A DNA stretch of 64,000 nucleotides from positions 27,589 to 91,588 of the forward strand of contig NZ_JBHSRF010000032.1 in assembly GCF_042658925.1 (NCBI RefSeq). The letters are read 5' to 3'. Below the pieces are notes generated by a model. The model ran no database searches. It was not told the DNA's origin and saw only the letters and a list, made by a program, of their open reading frames with translations. Numbering within the stretch: position 1 is the first letter of the stretch; every line of letters begins with the position of its first letter. This DNA comes from Sphaerisporangium aureirubrum. Its GTDB lineage: Bacteria; Actinomycetota; Actinomycetes; Streptosporangiales; Streptosporangiaceae. Below are positions 59,966 to 64,000 of this stretch, one piece after another. Made by a program: the position numbers and the translations under genes.

Positions 59966-60747
59966 TCAGTCCTCCTGCTTTCCCTGCAGGCGTACGCCTC
60001 CGGCGATGTCGCCGATGGCGTCGACTACACGGTTGCTGATCTGGTCGGCGTAGCCGAGATGGGCGGCCAGGCCGAACGCGGCCAGCGGCCCGGCCACGTT
60101 CCGGTTCACGTCGGCGGGATCCCACGCTCCCGCGCCGCCGCCGGGGCGGACGGTGTTGACCCAGGCGGAGCCGCCGTCCACGGACAGGACCTCGCCGTTG
60201 ACGTAAGAGGCGTCCGGGCCGAGCAGGAAGGCCACCGCCGCGGCGACCTCCTCGGGGGTGCCGGTGCGCCGCTGCGGGACGGTGGTGCCGCGCCGCCTGA
60301 TGTCGTCGCCCGCGCCGGGGAGTCCCGCCGCGTCCGCGAACAGGCCGGTGGGGACGAGTCCCGGGGCGACGGCGTTGACGCGCACGCCCTGCGGGCCGCC
60401 GTACATGGCGCCGCCGCGCATGACGTCGAGCACGCCGTGCTTGGACGACTCGTACGGCAGCAGGTCGTGGCTACCGCGCAGGCTCGCGATCGACGCGGTC
60501 AGCACGATGGCCCCGCCCCGCCGCCCTGCGCGGCGTACTGGCGGAAGGCGGCGCGGACGCCGAGGAAGGCCCCGCGCAGGTTGACCGCCACGACGCGGTC
60601 GAAGTCCTCGACGCGGACCTCGGGCAGCCGGTTGAAGGTGCCGACGATGCCGGCGTTGAGGTGGTGCAGGTCAACCCGGCCGAACCGCTCGACGGCGGCG
60701 GCGATGTAGGAGTCGGTGTCGCCGGAGTCGGACACGTCGGCGCGCAC
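59966..60747 (-). pseudogene. Frameshifted, N-terminally truncated SDR oxidoreductase gene
   Basis: The N-terminal piece (from about 60747: VRADVSDSGDTDSYIAAAV..., HLNAGIVGTFNRLPE, VNLRGAFLGVRAAF) and the C-terminal piece (from 60505: VLTASIASLRGSHDLLPYESSKHG with the catalytic Tyr-x-x-x-Lys region, then DVNGEVLSVDGG-like sequence) belong to one short-chain dehydrogenase. They are in different frames because one base is missing in a G/C-rich run near 60510. The Rossmann TGxxxGIG start is absent; the gene abuts an opposite-strand SDR fragment at about 60780. The frameshift alone could be a sequencing error; the truncation could not. Confidence 0.75.
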
Positions 60748-60779
60748 GGCGAGTCCCGGCCCGGGGAGCCGCCGCCGCT

Positions 60780-61112
60780 ACCGCAACCAGGGCTCAGGCG
60801 GCGCCGTGGTCGTCACCGCGTCGATCTCCGCCCCGCGCGGCGCCGACGACCAGGTCCCCTACCAGCCCTCCAAACACGGTCTTCTCCTCCTCCGACGACC
60901 CCGCCCGCCTCCAGACGATGACCCGCCGATGCAGCACCGTCCCCATGCGCCGAGTCGGAACCCCCGACGTGATCGCCTCCGTCGTCGCCTTCCTCCTGAG
61001 CGACGACGCCTCCTACGCGACTGGCGAGGTCGTCTCCGCCGACGGCGGGGCCTTCAGAGTCAACACCGTGACCCGCACCGGCGGCGTCGGCGCCTGGACC
61101 CCGTCGGACTGA
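60780..61112 (+). pseudogene. C-terminal fragment of a second SDR gene, opposite strand
   Basis: On the plus strand GSGGAVVVTASISAPRGADD and YQPSKHGLL (active-site region with Tyr-x-x-x-Lys) break off and resume in another frame with RRVGTPDVIASVVAFLLSDD, ending NTVTRTGGVGAWTPSD. The end is similar to the end of the minus-strand SDR (NTVRPGGGAGAWDPAD), so two homologous SDRs stand head to head, both lacking N-termini. It precedes a decarboxylase-family remnant. Confidence 0.72.
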
Positions 61113-61130
61113 TCACAGAAGGGCCTCCTC

Positions 61131-61516
61131 GTGCCCCTCGCCCCCGAGCCAACAGAAGATCAAAAGCGACTTCATCCGTTCCGCGGTACCTTGGGCGACC
61201 CCTGGGAGAGCATCCTGCGGCTCGACCCGCGCTTCCTCGACTCCTACCGGCGCCTGACCTCGGTCCCCTGGACCAGGGCCGCCTGGCGCCCAAGGTCAAG
61301 GAGTTCGTGTACATCGCCATGGACGCCGCCGCCACTCACCTCTACACTCCGGGCGTCCGCCAGCACATCCGTGCCGCCCTGACCCACCGCGCCACCGCCG
61401 ACGAGATCATGGAGGTCCTCGCCATCATCAGCGTCCTCGGCATCCACGCCGTCACCGAGGCCGCCCCCATCCTCCAGCAGGAACTCCCGGCCGACCACGA
61501 CCTCGGCTGGAGGTAG
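61131..61516 (+). pseudogene. Frameshifted carboxymuconolactone decarboxylase-family gene
   Basis: The GTG at 61131 begins PLAPEPTEDQKRLHPFRGTLG and LRLDPRFLDSYRRLTSVP. At about 61275 one base is missing and the gene continues in the next frame with QGRLAPKVKEFVYIAMDAAATH, HIRAALTHRATADEIMEVLAII and a proper stop at 61516. The reconstructed protein would be ~128 residues, normal for the family. Like its neighbours it is a near-intact gene broken by a single-base change. Confidence 0.78.
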
Positions 61517-61553
61517 GCCGGGCAAGGGGGAAACGACGCCGACCGGTTGGGGA

Positions 61554-61582
61554 TTGACAAGCGGGGTGCGGCCGGGCACTAT
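61554..61582 (+). promoter_or_regulatory. Sigma-70-type promoter of rpoB
   Basis: TTGACA at 61554-61559 and CACTAT at 61577-61582 are separated by 17 bases, close to the actinobacterial housekeeping consensus. Transcription would start near 61590 and leave a leader of about 160 bases before the TTG start. No other promoter-like pair stands out in 61517-61749. Confidence 0.7.
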
Positions 61583-61749
61583 GAAAATGCGACCGGGAGA
61601 CTGGTCTGCGTTAGCGTGGACAGATTCACTTGGAGCGAGTACGCTCGTGCTTTCACGCTGCTTTTCTGACGACCCGCTCCGCCTGCTCAGGTTGCGAGGG
61701 CCGTCCGGTGTGCGTGTAGTCAGTCCGCCGCCCCTCGGAAGGACATCTG

Positions 61750-64000
<2,251 letters not shown>

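Overview
The window is from a high-GC actinomycete, most likely of the Streptosporangiaceae (Nonomuraea-like) group. The evidence is GC-saturated third codon positions, frequent GTG/TTG starts, several Hanks-type Ser/Thr kinases, a typical actinobacterial rpoB with a TTG start, and DISARM and pPIWI-RE defence genes of actinobacterial type. No tRNA, rRNA, integrase, transposase or CRISPR array was recognised.

Layout. (1) 1-9560: ordinary accessory and metabolic genes: a Baeyer-Villiger type flavin monooxygenase, a lactonase-like metallo-hydrolase, an aminoglycoside-phosphotransferase-fold protein, a serine beta-lactamase/esterase, a secreted SGNH hydrolase, an MFS transporter divergent from a TetR regulator with a clear palindromic operator, and a DEDDh exonuclease-BRCT protein. 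(2) 9.6-10.1 kb: gene debris (a 3-hydroxyisobutyrate dehydrogenase fragment and a macro-domain fragment) marking a boundary. (3) 10.1-32.3 kb: a first defence block. It holds a membrane Ser/Thr kinase with a duplicated three-helix module, a GmrSD-like DUF262 nuclease, a RelE-domain/UvrD helicase, a soluble kinase, and a complete class 1 DISARM operon (drmD-drmMI-drmA-drmB-drmC, minus strand). (4) 32.3-35.0 kb: a spacer with a decayed XRE regulator, a NYN-domain protein and a strong hairpin. (5) 35.1-58.3 kb: a second defence block centred on a pPIWI-RE cassette (Cas4/RecB-like nuclease, pPIWI-associated REase, DinG/XPD-like helicase, pPIWI-RE protein). It is surrounded by an SNF2 helicase, an Hsp70, a protein with a GrpE-like tail, a Ser/Thr kinase and two HTH-fused N6-adenine methyltransferases. 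(6) 58.3-61.5 kb: a decayed catabolic cluster (dehydrogenase, SDRs, cupin, carboxymuconolactone decarboxylases) with many frameshifts. (7) 61.55 kb to the end: an rpoB gene with its own promoter, no rplJ/rplL upstream and substitutions around the rifampicin pocket, probably a second rpoB copy.

How the genes may work together. DISARM is a known anti-phage restriction-modification-like system: the MTase marks self, and DrmA/DrmB/DrmC/DrmD act on incoming DNA. The pPIWI-RE trio is a predicted nucleic-acid-guided restriction system. The most interesting possibility is that here it belongs to a larger unit with two related methyltransferases, a kinase, a chaperone pair and an SNF2 motor. A 23-bp element is repeated (21 of 23 identical) in the two divergent promoter regions of that unit, at about 42.45 kb and 46.44 kb, which suggests shared regulation. 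These system-level statements are inference from gene order and motifs; no searches were run.
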